A stretch of 64,000 nt of DNA from contig CAVYKV010000002.1 in the NCBI GenBank assembly GCA_963769255.1, positions 434,001 to 498,000 of the forward strand, read 5' to 3'. The notes beneath the pieces are model-generated. The model was not told the origin of the DNA and did no database searches. It saw nothing but the letters and a program-made list of their open reading frames with translations. The stretch's first letter is position 1; each line of letters starts with the position of its first letter. The translations under genes were made by a program, and so were the position numbers. Origin of the DNA: JAKACA01 sp963769255. Its GTDB lineage: Bacteria; Actinomycetota; Acidimicrobiia; Acidimicrobiales; Bog-793. This document shows, piece after piece, positions 34,463-41,382 of the stretch.

Positions 34463-34737
34463 CACACGTCCTCCTCCATCGGCTTCAGGTGCCACTCCAG
34501 CTCGTGCGAGAGCGCTGCCGCGTACCGCTCCAACGTCGACAACCGGATGTCGGTCTCCCCCGACTCCAGCCTGGCCACGGCCGACTGCGAGGTCCCCATG
34601 CGGGCAGCCACCTCCGTCTGCGTCAGCCCGAGATCGACCCGGCGGGCCTCCAGTTCGGCGACGAGATCATGACGGCGTGCCGCCATCTCTCGAAACCCCG
34701 GAAACACCGGCTCATGCCGTCGCTGTGACATGCTCAT
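34462..34737 (-). CDS. XRE-family helix-turn-helix regulator
   Basis: The product has 91 residues; a second Met two codons in (34731) is possible. The helix-turn-helix spans about residues 37-70, with DLGLTQTEVAARMGTSQSAV and RLESGETDIRLSTLERYAAA. It resembles HigA-type regulators, with an N-terminal helix and a short tail. It overlaps the inactive ClpP gene and is divergent from the active clpP gene across 64 bp containing a palindrome. It is likely an autoregulator controlling both directions. Confidence 0.88.
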   Translation of the reverse strand: MSMSQRRHEPVFPGFREMAARRHDLVAELEARRVDLGLTQTEVAARMGTSQSAVARLESGETDIRLSTLERYAAALSHELEWHLKPMEEDV

Positions 34738-34742
34738 CTCGT

Positions 34743-34764
34743 TCTCGATATCTTATATTCGAGA
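34743..34764. promoter_or_regulatory. Inverted repeat between XRE and clpP, probable operator
   Basis: TCTCGATAT (34743-34751) and ATATTCGAGA (34755-34764) form an imperfect inverted repeat in an AT-rich pocket of otherwise GC-rich DNA. TATA-like -10 candidates for both directions lie within it, so a bound dimer would block both promoters. The neighbouring XRE protein is the obvious candidate ligand. Confidence 0.62.
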
Positions 34765-34801
34765 TAACCGCTCCGGCCACCCACCACGAAGGAGGGACAA
34801 C

Positions 34802-35470
34802 GTGACCCCGACCGACGACTCCCAGCGAGAACCACTGCGCCACTCGATCATCCCGACCGTCCTCGACCAGACGAGCCGGGGGGACCGAGCCTACGACATC
34901 TTCTCCTTGCTCCTCCGTGAGCGGATCGTCTTCCTCGGCCAGGAGGTCGACGACCAGATCGCCAACCTCCTCGTGGCCGAGATCCTCTACCTCGAAGCCG
35001 AGGACCCCGAGAAGGACATCCATCTCTACGTCAACTCGCCCGGTGGCCTCGGCTACGCCGGCATGGCGATCTACGACGTCATGCAGCACGTGCGCTGCGA
35101 GGTCTCCACGATCTGCGTCGGCATGGGCATGTCGGCGGCCGCCATGATCCTCGCCGGGGGCGCCCCCGGGAAGCGTTTCGCCCTCCCGAACGCCAAGATC
35201 ATGATCCACGAGGGCAGTGCCGGCACCCGCGGCGCACCTCGGGACATGGAGATCCACCTCCGGGAGGTGCTCGCCACGACCCGGCGGATGGTCGAGATCC
35301 TCGCCCATCACACCGGCCGGCCCATCGACGAGGTGGCCCAGGACATCGAGCGCGACCGCTACATGACTGCCGAGGAGGCGCTCGCCTACGGCCTCATCGA
35401 CGAGATCATCCTGCCCCGGCGGGGTGTGTCGGCCGTGCCTGCCGATCTGGAGCTCGCCTCTGTCGGATAG
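34802..35470 (+). CDS. ATP-dependent Clp protease proteolytic subunit (catalytically intact ClpP)
   Basis: The product has 222 residues. The GTG start follows AAGGAGGGA. The serine-protease triad is S111 (CVGMGMSAAAMIL), H136 (IMIHEG) and D181 (VAQDIERDRY). The canonical strand LYVNSPGGLGYAGMAIYDVM is present, though the usual MIHQP becomes MIHEG. ClpP rings degrade proteins fed by Clp ATPases; no ATPase is encoded nearby, so it must use a distant ClpX or ClpC. Its divergent partner locus encodes the inactive paralogue and an XRE regulator, which suggests a regulated accessory Clp core rather than the housekeeping one. Confidence 0.92.
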   Translation: MTPTDDSQREPLRHSIIPTVLDQTSRGDRAYDIFSLLLRERIVFLGQEVDDQIANLLVAEILYLEAEDPEKDIHLYVNSPGGLGYAGMAIYDVMQHVRCEVSTICVGMGMSAAAMILAGGAPGKRFALPNAKIMIHEGSAGTRGAPRDMEIHLREVLATTRRMVEILAHHTGRPIDEVAQDIERDRYMTAEEALAYGLIDEIILPRRGVSAVPADLELASVG

Positions 35471-35520
35471 CTCGGCACCGGCCTGCCGGGACACCAATGG
35501 GACGGAGCTACGTTGCCCGC

Positions 35521-36187
35521 ATGGCCACGGCGGACGAGCCCGACTGGCTGGAGTGGCACCGCGGCTACGACGATCCGAGCTCGCCGCTGGCGCAACGCCT
35601 CCGGCTCGTGCAAGCCGGCATCCGGCGCGCGCTCGACGAGGCAGCGCCGGGCGAGATCCGGATCGTCTCGATGTGCGCCGGCCAGGGGCGAGACGTCATC
35701 GGGGCCCTTCGTGACCACCGCCGGCGAGACGACGGTCAGTGCCCGCCTCGTCGAGCTCGACCCCCGCAACACGGCCGTCGTCCGGGCGGCCGCCGAGGAG
35801 GCCGGCCTCGGGCGCATCGAGGTCGTGACGGGGGACGCCTCCGTGAGCGATGCCTACCTCGGTGCCGCCCCCGCCCACGTCGTCCTCGCCTGCGGCATCT
35901 TCGGCAACATCGCCGACATCGACATCCGGCGCTTCATCGGCCACGTCCCGATGCTCTGCGAGACGGGCGCCACCGTCCTCTGGACTCGCCATCGGCGACC
36001 ACCCGACCTGACGCCGCAGGTGAGGCGGAGGTTCGAGGCGATGGGGTTCGACGAGGTCGCCTTCGAGGCGCCGGCGGACCACCCCTTCGTCAGCGTGGGC
36101 GCCGCCCGCTGGCCCGGGGAGCGGGGACGGCTGGAGGCGGGGATCCGTTTCTTCGAGTTCGTCGCCGACACGCCCCCGGCTCGCTGA
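35521..36187 (+). CDS. SAM-dependent methyltransferase-like protein, reading frame broken by one extra base
   Basis: The N-terminal 71 or so codons (from ATG 35521, MATADEPDWLEWHRGYDDPS) and the rest of the protein are in different frames. Removing one G at 35734-35735 joins CAGQGRDVIGAL with VSARLVELDPRN and gives 221 residues. The SAM-binding glycine motif (SMCAGQGRDV) and following acidic residues are typical of a class I methyltransferase fold found in actinobacteria. The substrate is unknown. Whether the break is real or an assembly error cannot be decided here. Confidence 0.72.
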
Positions 36188-36200
36188 TCGCCCCGGGCGG

Positions 36201-36225
36201 TACACTGCCACCCGTGCTGCTCTGA
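36201..36225 (+). promoter_or_regulatory. Possible promoter and three-codon leader (VLL) before the ABC-F gene
   Basis: A TACACT -10-like hexamer (36201-36206) is followed, at the spacing expected for a leaderless start, by GTG CTG CTC TGA (36214-36225). This leaves 45 bases before the ABC-F start. Short leaders that sense stalled ribosomes are known upstream of antibiotic-resistance ABC-F genes. The call is tentative. Confidence 0.35.
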
Positions 36226-36270
36226 TCCCTGCCCCCGTACGTCGTCTCACCGTGCCCCAGGAGATCAACA

Positions 36271-37938
36271 GTGCCCCTCGCTTCGCCCGCCCCCTTCGCC
36301 ACGCTGGCCGCCCGCCGCGTCTCGAAGTCCCGCGGCACCGCCAACATCCTCGTCGACGTCGACCTCGTCCTCGGGCCACGCTCGAGGATCGGCGTCGTCG
36401 GGCCGAACGGCGTCGGGAAGACGACGCTGCTCCGCATCCTCGCCGGCTTGGACGGCGCCGACGCCGGCACGGTCATCGTCGCCCCGCCCGAAGCCACCGT
36501 GGGGTACCTCGCGCAGGAGCCCGACTCCGACCAGTCCGAGACGCTCCGCCGGCTCCTCGGCCGCCGCACCGGCGTCACGGCGGCGGAGGAATCTCTCGAG
36601 GCCGCCTCGCACGACCTCGCCGTCGAGGCGCCCGGTTCGGCCGACCGGTATGGCGCCGCCCTCGAGCGCTACCTCGGCCTCGGCGGACCCGATCTCGACG
36701 CCCGCATGGGTACCGTGCTCGCCGAGCTCGGGCTGCCGGAACGGCTCCTCGACCTCCCGACGGCCGACCTCTCCGGCGGGCAGCGATCCCGTTCCGCCCT
36801 GGCGGCGCTGCTGCTCTCGCGATTCGACCTCCTGCTGCTCGACGAGCCGACGAACGACCTCGACTTCGACGCTCTGGAGCGGCTGGAGGCGTTCCTCGAG
36901 CAGCGTGGGGGCGGTCTCGTCGTCGTGTCGCACGATCGTGCCTTCCTCGAGCGCATCGTGACGAGCGTGCTCGAGATCGACGAAGGGTCCCACCGGGCGA
37001 CCGAGTACGGGGGCGGCTGGGCCGCCTACCTCCAGGCGAAGGAGACGGCCCGGCTGCACGCCGTCCAGGCCTACGACGGTTACGTGAACGAGCGCGAACG
37101 CCTGCGGTCGCGGGAGCGGGAGCAGCGCCAGTGGGCCGTGCAGGGCGTGGCGCGCCAGAAGAAACAACCCCGCGACAACGACAAAGCCCAACGGGACTTC
37201 CGGATCAACCGGACGGAGAAGCAGGCCTCGAAGGTTCGCATCACCGAGAAGGCCATCGAGCGCCTCGACGTCGTCGACCGGCCCTACGAACCGTGGGAGC
37301 TGCACCTCGATCTCGCCGGCACGCGCCGTAGCGGCGACGTCGTCGCCCGGTTGCGCGACGCCGTCGTCCGACGCGGGAGCTGGCAGCTCGGCCCCGTCAA
37401 CCTCGAGCTGCGCTGGGCCGACCGCCTCGTGCTCGTGGGGCCGAACGGCAGCGGCAAGACGACCCTCCTCTCCGCCCTGCTCGGCCGCATCCCGCTCGAC
37501 GCCGGCGAGCGTTGGCTCGGCCCCTCCGTGGTGGTGGGGGAGCTGGGGCAGGCGAGGAGGCGCTTCGAGGCGAACGGGGCCAGCCTCCTCGACGCCTTCC
37601 TGGCGGCGACGTCGCTCGAGCTGGCGCCCGCCCGGTCGCTGCTCGCCAAGTTCGGGCTGGGTGCCGGCGACGTCCTCCGCAGCGCGTCCTCCCTCTCGCC
37701 CGGCGAGCGCACACGGGCGGAGCTGGCGCTCCTGATGGCGAAGGGCACGAACTGCCTCGTGCTCGACGAGCCGACGAACCATCTCGACCTCGATGCCATC
37801 GAGCAGCTCGAGCAGGCGCTCGAGGCCTGGGAGGGGACGCTCGTGCTCGTGACGCACGACCGGCGTTTGCTCGAAGCCGTGCAGGTGACGACGCGGCTCG
37901 AGCTGTCCGACGGCAAGGTCTCAGTGCACAGCCTCTGA
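36271..37938 (+). CDS. ABC-F family ATPase (ribosome-associated)
   Basis: The product has 555 residues from a GTG with AGGAG upstream. It has two ATP-binding domains and no membrane part: Walker A GPNGVGKTT and GPNGSGKTT, signatures LSGGQRSR and the variant LSPGERTR, and Walker B with DEPTNDLD and DEPTNHLD. Between them is a charged linker of about 80 residues (RERLRSREREQRQWAVQ) that in characterised members reaches the ribosome. Roles in the family include relief of stalled ribosomes and protection from antibiotics. A possible leader peptide upstream favours a resistance-type or stress role, but this is not proven. Confidence 0.92.
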   Translation: MPLASPAPFATLAARRVSKSRGTANILVDVDLVLGPRSRIGVVGPNGVGKTTLLRILAGLDGADAGTVIVAPPEATVGYLAQEPDSDQSETLRRLLGRRTGVTAAEESLEAASHDLAVEAPGSADRYGAALERYLGLGGPDLDARMGTVLAELGLPERLLDLPTADLSGGQRSRSALAALLLSRFDLLLLDEPTNDLDFDALERLEAFLEQRGGGLVVVSHDRAFLERIVTSVLEIDEGSHRATEYGGGWAAYLQAKETARLHAVQAYDGYVNERERLRSREREQRQWAVQGVARQKKQPRDNDKAQRDFRINRTEKQASKVRITEKAIERLDVVDRPYEPWELHLDLAGTRRSGDVVARLRDAVVRRGSWQLGPVNLELRWADRLVLVGPNGSGKTTLLSALLGRIPLDAGERWLGPSVVVGELGQARRRFEANGASLLDAFLAATSLELAPARSLLAKFGLGAGDVLRSASSLSPGERTRAELALLMAKGTNCLVLDEPTNHLDLDAIEQLEQALEAWEGTLVLVTHDRRLLEAVQVTTRLELSDGKVSVHSL

Positions 37939-37948
37939 CCTCCGGCTG

Positions 37949-39292
37949 TCAGGTGGCTGTCGTCTCCCGCGTGCTGAACTGGTCGTTCACGACAGGCCCC
38001 GGCTGCACCCGCCGGCCCCGCGGGAGCACCATGACCTGAGCCTGCAGCTGCGAAACGTCGGGCGTGCCGCCGTTCACCTGCAGTGCCGAGATCGTCGTCG
38101 GCCCGATCGACGGGTAGGGGACGTGCTGGTTGTGCGGGAGGGACGGATCCTCCTGGATCCACTCGGCGAGCTGCAGGTTGGAGAAGACGCCGCTCGTGGT
38201 CGGCGCCGACTGCGTCTCGTTGGACGTGACGTCGTCGACGCTCGCCTGCCACGTGCCCGACTGGTCGCTGATGACCGCTTCGATCTCGTCGCCGGCCGAG
38301 ACCTGCATCAGAACCTGCGCATGGAAACCCTGCGCCGGGTCCGACCAGAACGCCTCGTAGAAGTCCGCCCCGTCCTCGTCGGTCTCCGTCGTGCCGACCT
38401 GGAAGAACTCCTGCTGACCCGGCCCTTGCACGCCGATCCAGGTCGAGGCGGAGCCGTCCTGCGAGGAGCCCTCGATGGCCGGCACGCGCCACGAGGCGCT
38501 GATCTGGGTGACCTGCACGTAGCCGATGTAGCCGGCGAACGATCCGAGCTGAGCGGCCGGACGGCTCGGGTTGACGACGTTGTTGCCGAGGTCCGTGGCA
38601 CCGACGATGAGTCCTGCGGCGACGAGGAGGGCCACGGCGATGACGACGGCCGACATCGAGCGACGGCGGCGGACCGATGGGAAGGGACCGGGGTAGACGT
38701 AGCCGGGGTAGCCCGGGTGGCCGTAGCCGGGATAGCCCGGGTAGCCCGGGTAGCCCGGGTGGCCGTAGCCGGGGTAGCCGGGTGGCGGCCAGCCCTGCGG
38801 CGGCGGGCCGAAACCGCCCGGCGGTGGGTACCCCGCCGGCGGCGCCCCGTACTGGCCCGGCGGCCCGTACGCCCCGGAAGGCCCGTACTGGCCCGGCGGC
38901 CCGTACTGGCCCGGCGGCCCGTACGCCCCCGGTGGTAGGTGCGCCCCGGGCGGCGGCCAAGCTCCGGGCGGCGGTCCGTAGCCCCCGGGCGGGTATCCCC
39001 GGGGCGGGGGCGGGTGACCGGGGGGTGGGGGCGAGTATCCGGCCGGTGTGGGCCCGGACCCCCCAGCCGGCGGCCACCCTCCAGGCGGTGGCGGCCAACC
39101 TCCCGGGCCGGCCTCCGGCGGCGAGGACCCCCCAGGCGGCGCTGGCGGAGGCCACTCCCCCGCAGGCTGCCACCCGAACGGCGAGCCCGGCCCGCTCCCC
39201 GAGCCGGCCGGCGGCGAGGGCGGCGGGGGCACCGGGGGCACCGGGGGCGTCGGCTCGCCGCCCTGGCCTTCTCCTCCCGAGTGGTCGCTCAT
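37949..39292 (-). CDS. Membrane-anchored glutamic peptidase-like (G1, eqolisin) protein with long Pro/Gly/Tyr-rich N-terminus
   Basis: The product has 447 residues from ATG 39292. The first 210 or so residues are Pro, Gly and Tyr-rich repeats (PGYPGYPGYGHPGY and GPPGQYGPPGQYG types), followed by RRRR, one membrane helix (SAVVIAVALLVAAGLIVGAT) and an outside domain of about 180 residues. That domain matches eqolisins: ASWRVPAIEGSSQDGSASTW, the Gln in FFQVGTTE and the Glu in LAEWIQEDPS sit where the catalytic Gln and Glu are expected. Eqolisins are acid proteases known mainly from fungi. An alternative start at 39373 is less likely. Confidence 0.7.
   Translation of the reverse strand: MSDHSGGEGQGGEPTPPVPPVPPPPSPPAGSGSGPGSPFGWQPAGEWPPPAPPGGSSPPEAGPGGWPPPPGGWPPAGGSGPTPAGYSPPPPGHPPPPRGYPPGGYGPPPGAWPPPGAHLPPGAYGPPGQYGPPGQYGPSGAYGPPGQYGAPPAGYPPPGGFGPPPQGWPPPGYPGYGHPGYPGYPGYPGYGHPGYPGYVYPGPFPSVRRRRSMSAVVIAVALLVAAGLIVGATDLGNNVVNPSRPAAQLGSFAGYIGYVQVTQISASWRVPAIEGSSQDGSASTWIGVQGPGQQEFFQVGTTETDEDGADFYEAFWSDPAQGFHAQVLMQVSAGDEIEAVISDQSGTWQASVDDVTSNETQSAPTTSGVFSNLQLAEWIQEDPSLPHNQHVPYPSIGPTTISALQVNGGTPDVSQLQAQVMVLPRGRRVQPGPVVNDQFSTRETTAT
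38690..38960. repeat. Short tandem repeats encoding PGY/GPPGQY units
   Basis: Imperfect tandem 9- and 12-base units (variants of GTAGCCCGGGTAGCC and GTACTGGCCCGGCGGCC) run through the coding region of the eqolisin-like protein. They encode PGYPGY-type repeats and could change length by replication slippage or assembly collapse. Confidence 0.75.
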
Positions 39293-39438
39293 GCGCGAAG
39301 GCGTGACCGAGCCATCCCGGAGTGCACCCCCACCGTCAGCGCGTCCCTCGTCACTGCTCGTGCCACTCGCCACAGATTAAGCAATCGACGACGCACCGCC
39401 GATCCTGCTCACTGACGCTCCCCTACGATGCGGTTCCC

Positions 39439-39921
39439 GTGACCCCAAGCGACCCGACCGACGCCACCGACCTCGAGTCCGAAGCCATGGGGGTCGCACT
39501 CGAGGAGGCCGGCGCCGCCCTTGCCCACGGGGACGTCCCCGTCGGCGCTGTCGTTCTCGCCGGCGGCTCCATCGTGGCGCGGCGCCACAACGAACGGGAG
39601 CTTCGCCGGGATCCCACCGCCCATGCGGAGATCCTTGCGCTGAGGGACGCCGTCGCACACCTCGGCGATTGGCGCCTCGGCGAGGCGACGCTCGTGGTGT
39701 CCCTCGAGCCGTGCCCGATGTGCGCCGGCGCCGCCGTGGCGGCCCGACTCGGGCGACTTGTCTACGGGGCGGCCGACCTGAAGGCAGGAGCCTGCGGCTC
39801 CCTCTACAACCTCTGCTCCGACCCGCGCCTCAACCATGAGGTCACCGTGGTGGCGGGTGTGCGGGAGGTGGAGTCGGCGGAGCTGTTGGCGGGTTTCTTC
39901 CGGGGATTGCGGCAGGCGTGA
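39439..39921 (+). CDS. tadA: tRNA-specific adenosine deaminase (A34 to inosine)
   Basis: The product has 160 residues from a GTG at 39439; a TACGAT -10-like hexamer 10 bases upstream suggests a leaderless mRNA, and an internal ATG at 39487 is the alternative. The cytidine-deaminase fold shows the catalytic TAHAEILAL (His ligand and Glu) and the zinc ligands EPCPMCAGA. TadA edits the wobble base of tRNA-Arg. The gene lies 20 bp upstream of tRNA-Ser(CGA), the common arrangement in actinobacteria. Confidence 0.93.
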   Translation: MTPSDPTDATDLESEAMGVALEEAGAALAHGDVPVGAVVLAGGSIVARRHNERELRRDPTAHAEILALRDAVAHLGDWRLGEATLVVSLEPCPMCAGAAVAARLGRLVYGAADLKAGACGSLYNLCSDPRLNHEVTVVAGVREVESAELLAGFFRGLRQA

Positions 39922-39941
39922 CAGCGCCTAGTGTGTCGCCC

Positions 39942-40027
39942 GGAGGGATGCGAGAGTGGCCGAATCGGGCGGTCTCGAAAACCGTTGTACGTCATGCGTA
40001 CCGTGGGTTCGAATCCCACTCCCTCCG
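39942..40027 (+). tRNA. tRNA-Ser (anticodon CGA)
   Basis: An 86-nt class II cloverleaf: acceptor GGAGGGA/TCCCTCC, discriminator G, anticodon loop CTCGAAA on a GCGGT/ACCGT stem, long variable arm, T loop GGTTCGAATCC. CCA is not encoded. It reads UCG codons. Its last 23 bases plus one are repeated exactly at 41286-41309. Confidence 0.97.
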
Positions 40028-40028
40028 C
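40005..40028 (+). repeat. Left copy of 24-nt direct repeat (tRNA-Ser 3' end), candidate attachment site
   Basis: This is the T arm and acceptor 3' half of tRNA-Ser(CGA), from GGGTTCGAATCC to CTCCGC. It is identical over 24 bases to 41286-41309. tRNA 3' ends are the classic target of site-specific integrases, which leave such a direct repeat. Confidence 0.75.
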
Positions 40029-40032
40029 TCAG

Positions 40033-40069
40033 CCCAGGCGACGGGAGAGCGTCGCTCTTCCAGCCTGGG
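40033..40069. terminator. Bulged hairpin after tRNA-Ser(CGA)
   Basis: CCCAGG (40033-40038) pairs with CCTGGG (40064-40069), with an inner CGACG/CGTCG stem. It could end the tRNA transcript on the plus strand or, read on the other strand, the nucleotidyltransferase gene whose stop is at 40094. Confidence 0.45.
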
Positions 40070-40093
40070 TTGTAGGGGACTCTGGCTGCCCCT

Positions 40094-40744
40094 CTACAGC
40101 GAGAGACCGCGAGTTGCACAAATCGGACCCACACCGGCTGCCAGACTCGCGGGAGAGCGGAGGGTCCTGCCGCACACCCGACAGCGAACCGTCACATCAG
40201 CGTCCCGTTGCCGGCCCGAGCGCATCGCCTCCGATATCACCCCGATCTTGGCGGCACCGAGCGGGTCGTCCGGAAACACCTCGTCGTGCACCCTGACGAT
40301 GTCGTCTGTGCTGCTGAGATTGAGCCGCTCCGCGAGGTCGCGAAGATCCTGCAGATCCCTGGTGTTCCTACGGCTTGCGGCCGCTTTCATGGCCAAGAGG
40401 TGGCGGTCGGACGCCCGCATGACTCGAAGGTTCGAATGGTCGAACACCGGGACGGGGTATGGGTCATCACCTCTCGGCAGATAAGTCGTACCCTGCTCGT
40501 TGAGCCACCAGGAAGGCAGCCCCAGCTCCTGAGCCACGGCCCGAAGTTCTGCGATGGCGGCACTCGTTGACGTGAAGCGGGCATCGAGATCCTGGGTCGC
40601 CTCCCGTTCATCGAAAGCAAAAACCATGGCGCCGCCGCCGAACAGGTACACGTCAACGACGATGCGGCGCTGCTTCAGCCGGGTCGACAGCCTGCTGAAC
40701 GCCTTCAGGATTGTGGCCTTATCGAGCAGCGGCGCGTCATTCAC
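40094..40744 (-). CDS. DUF6036-like nucleotidyltransferase-fold protein with C-terminal zinc-finger-like (DUF6011-type) end; putative toxin
   Basis: The product has 216 residues from a GTG at 40744 that overlaps the partner's stop (GTGA). The nucleotidyltransferase signature is visible: YLFGGGAMVFAF followed by the acidic pair in TQDLDARF (about residues 33-56). The middle is helical. The C-terminus carries CRVCGRTLRSPASLAAGVGP then a third Cys (ICATRG), matching the small DUF6011 zinc-binding pattern. Nucleotidyltransferases of this general type act as toxins in AbiE/MenT systems by modifying tRNA or proteins. Its place behind a small coupled gene in a tRNA-bounded segment supports that reading, but no toxicity is shown. 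Confidence 0.68.
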   Translation of the reverse strand: MNDAPLLDKATILKAFSRLSTRLKQRRIVVDVYLFGGGAMVFAFDEREATQDLDARFTSTSAAIAELRAVAQELGLPSWWLNEQGTTYLPRGDDPYPVPVFDHSNLRVMRASDRHLLAMKAAASRRNTRDLQDLRDLAERLNLSSTDDIVRVHDEVFPDDPLGAAKIGVISEAMRSGRQRDADVTVRCRVCGRTLRSPASLAAGVGPICATRGLSL

Positions 40745-41109
40745 GCTCGCTGAAGGCTCCTCCGCTCCACCATCACACCACGACGAAGAAACGATGCCGG
40801 AGCATGAACCAAAGCATCTCCTCGAGCCGCCGGCGTGTTCGAGGGAAACCAGAAGGCGTCGAGGAAACGCTCGGGGTCGTCGACCCAACGAGGAATCTCA
40901 TCCCCGTCGTGGAACGCCAAGTGTTCCGCTAGGGCCCCCAGCAAGGCGTCCCATTCCTTGCTTCCCGTCGACCGCGGAGCACTAGCCAGGAGCACATGTC
41001 GCGTCGTGGGGTCCTCAAAGCCGAACTCAGTGAGGAACTCGGCGAGAAGCAGCCATCGTCGGTCCTCGGAGCTCGGCGTAAGAAGCACAGCGAGGTCGTC
41101 CAGGTTCAT
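40741..41109 (-). CDS. Small partner of the nucleotidyltransferase, putative antitoxin (no recognisable HTH)
   Basis: The product has 122 residues from ATG 41109; the frame stays open to 41172 without a better start. The C-terminal third (DDPERFLDAFWFPSNTPAAR followed by DALVHAPASFLRRGV) resembles the tail found on actinobacterial regulators paired with DUF6036 proteins. The N-terminal part lacks a clear helix-turn-helix, so the DNA-binding portion may be absent or highly divergent. It precedes the nucleotidyltransferase with a 4-base overlap, the usual antitoxin-first order. Confidence 0.6.
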   Translation of the reverse strand: MNLDDLAVLLTPSSEDRRWLLLAEFLTEFGFEDPTTRHVLLASAPRSTGSKEWDALLGALAEHLAFHDGDEIPRWVDDPERFLDAFWFPSNTPAARGDALVHAPASFLRRGVMVERRSLQRA

Positions 41110-41285
41110 CGGACGGTACGTTGGCCGACGACGGGTCCGCCCTGGCGAGGCGGCACCGACGAACCTTGTCACGCAGAAACTCTACCGACCTCTGTGTCGC
41201 CCACTCGACGGCAGCTGCTGCGCGGACGCTCACAGCGCTTCACACGTCTGAATCGAAGTCGAGCACCTTGACGATCGCCACCGGA

Positions 41286-41309
41286 GGGTTCGAATCCCAC
41301 TCCCTCCGC
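41286..41309 (+). repeat. Right copy of 24-nt direct repeat (duplicate of tRNA-Ser 3' end)
   Basis: Identical over 24 bases to 40005-40028. The flanks differ on both sides (GGA before and CCGCCC after, against CGT and TCAGCC), so this is not a second whole tRNA. It marks the right edge of the candidate element. Confidence 0.75.
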
Positions 41310-41328
41310 CCGCCCGCCCACGCGACAA

Positions 41329-41354
41329 GGCCGGCGCCCCGAGAGGCGCCGGCC
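41329..41354. terminator. Strong GC hairpin downstream of the giant repeat-protein gene
   Basis: GGCCGGCGCC (41329-41338) and GGCGCCGGCC (41345-41354) form a perfect 10-bp stem with a CCGAGA loop. It lies 29 bp past the stop of the minus-strand gene and just after the right att-like repeat, so it could end transcripts from both sides. Confidence 0.75.
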
Positions 41355-41382
41355 CGGTCGTGACCTAGGAGTCCGAGCTCCC

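Larger units (their letters stand above)
40028..41309. mobile_element. Candidate minimal integrated element at tRNA-Ser(CGA), carrying only a toxin-antitoxin-like pair
   Basis: The 1.28-kb segment lies between an intact tRNA-Ser and an exact 24-nt copy of its 3' end. It contains two coupled minus-strand genes (a nucleotidyltransferase-like protein and its small partner) and no integrase. A strong GC hairpin stands immediately after the right copy, where a terminator of the tRNA transcript would have been before insertion. The element may be a remnant of a larger island or a passenger mobilised in trans. Confidence 0.62.

Noticed and set aside
38690..38960. Short regularly spaced repeats resembling a CRISPR array
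   Set aside because: Units are 9-12 bases with no unique spacers and are in frame, encoding PGY/GPPGQY repeats of a protein.
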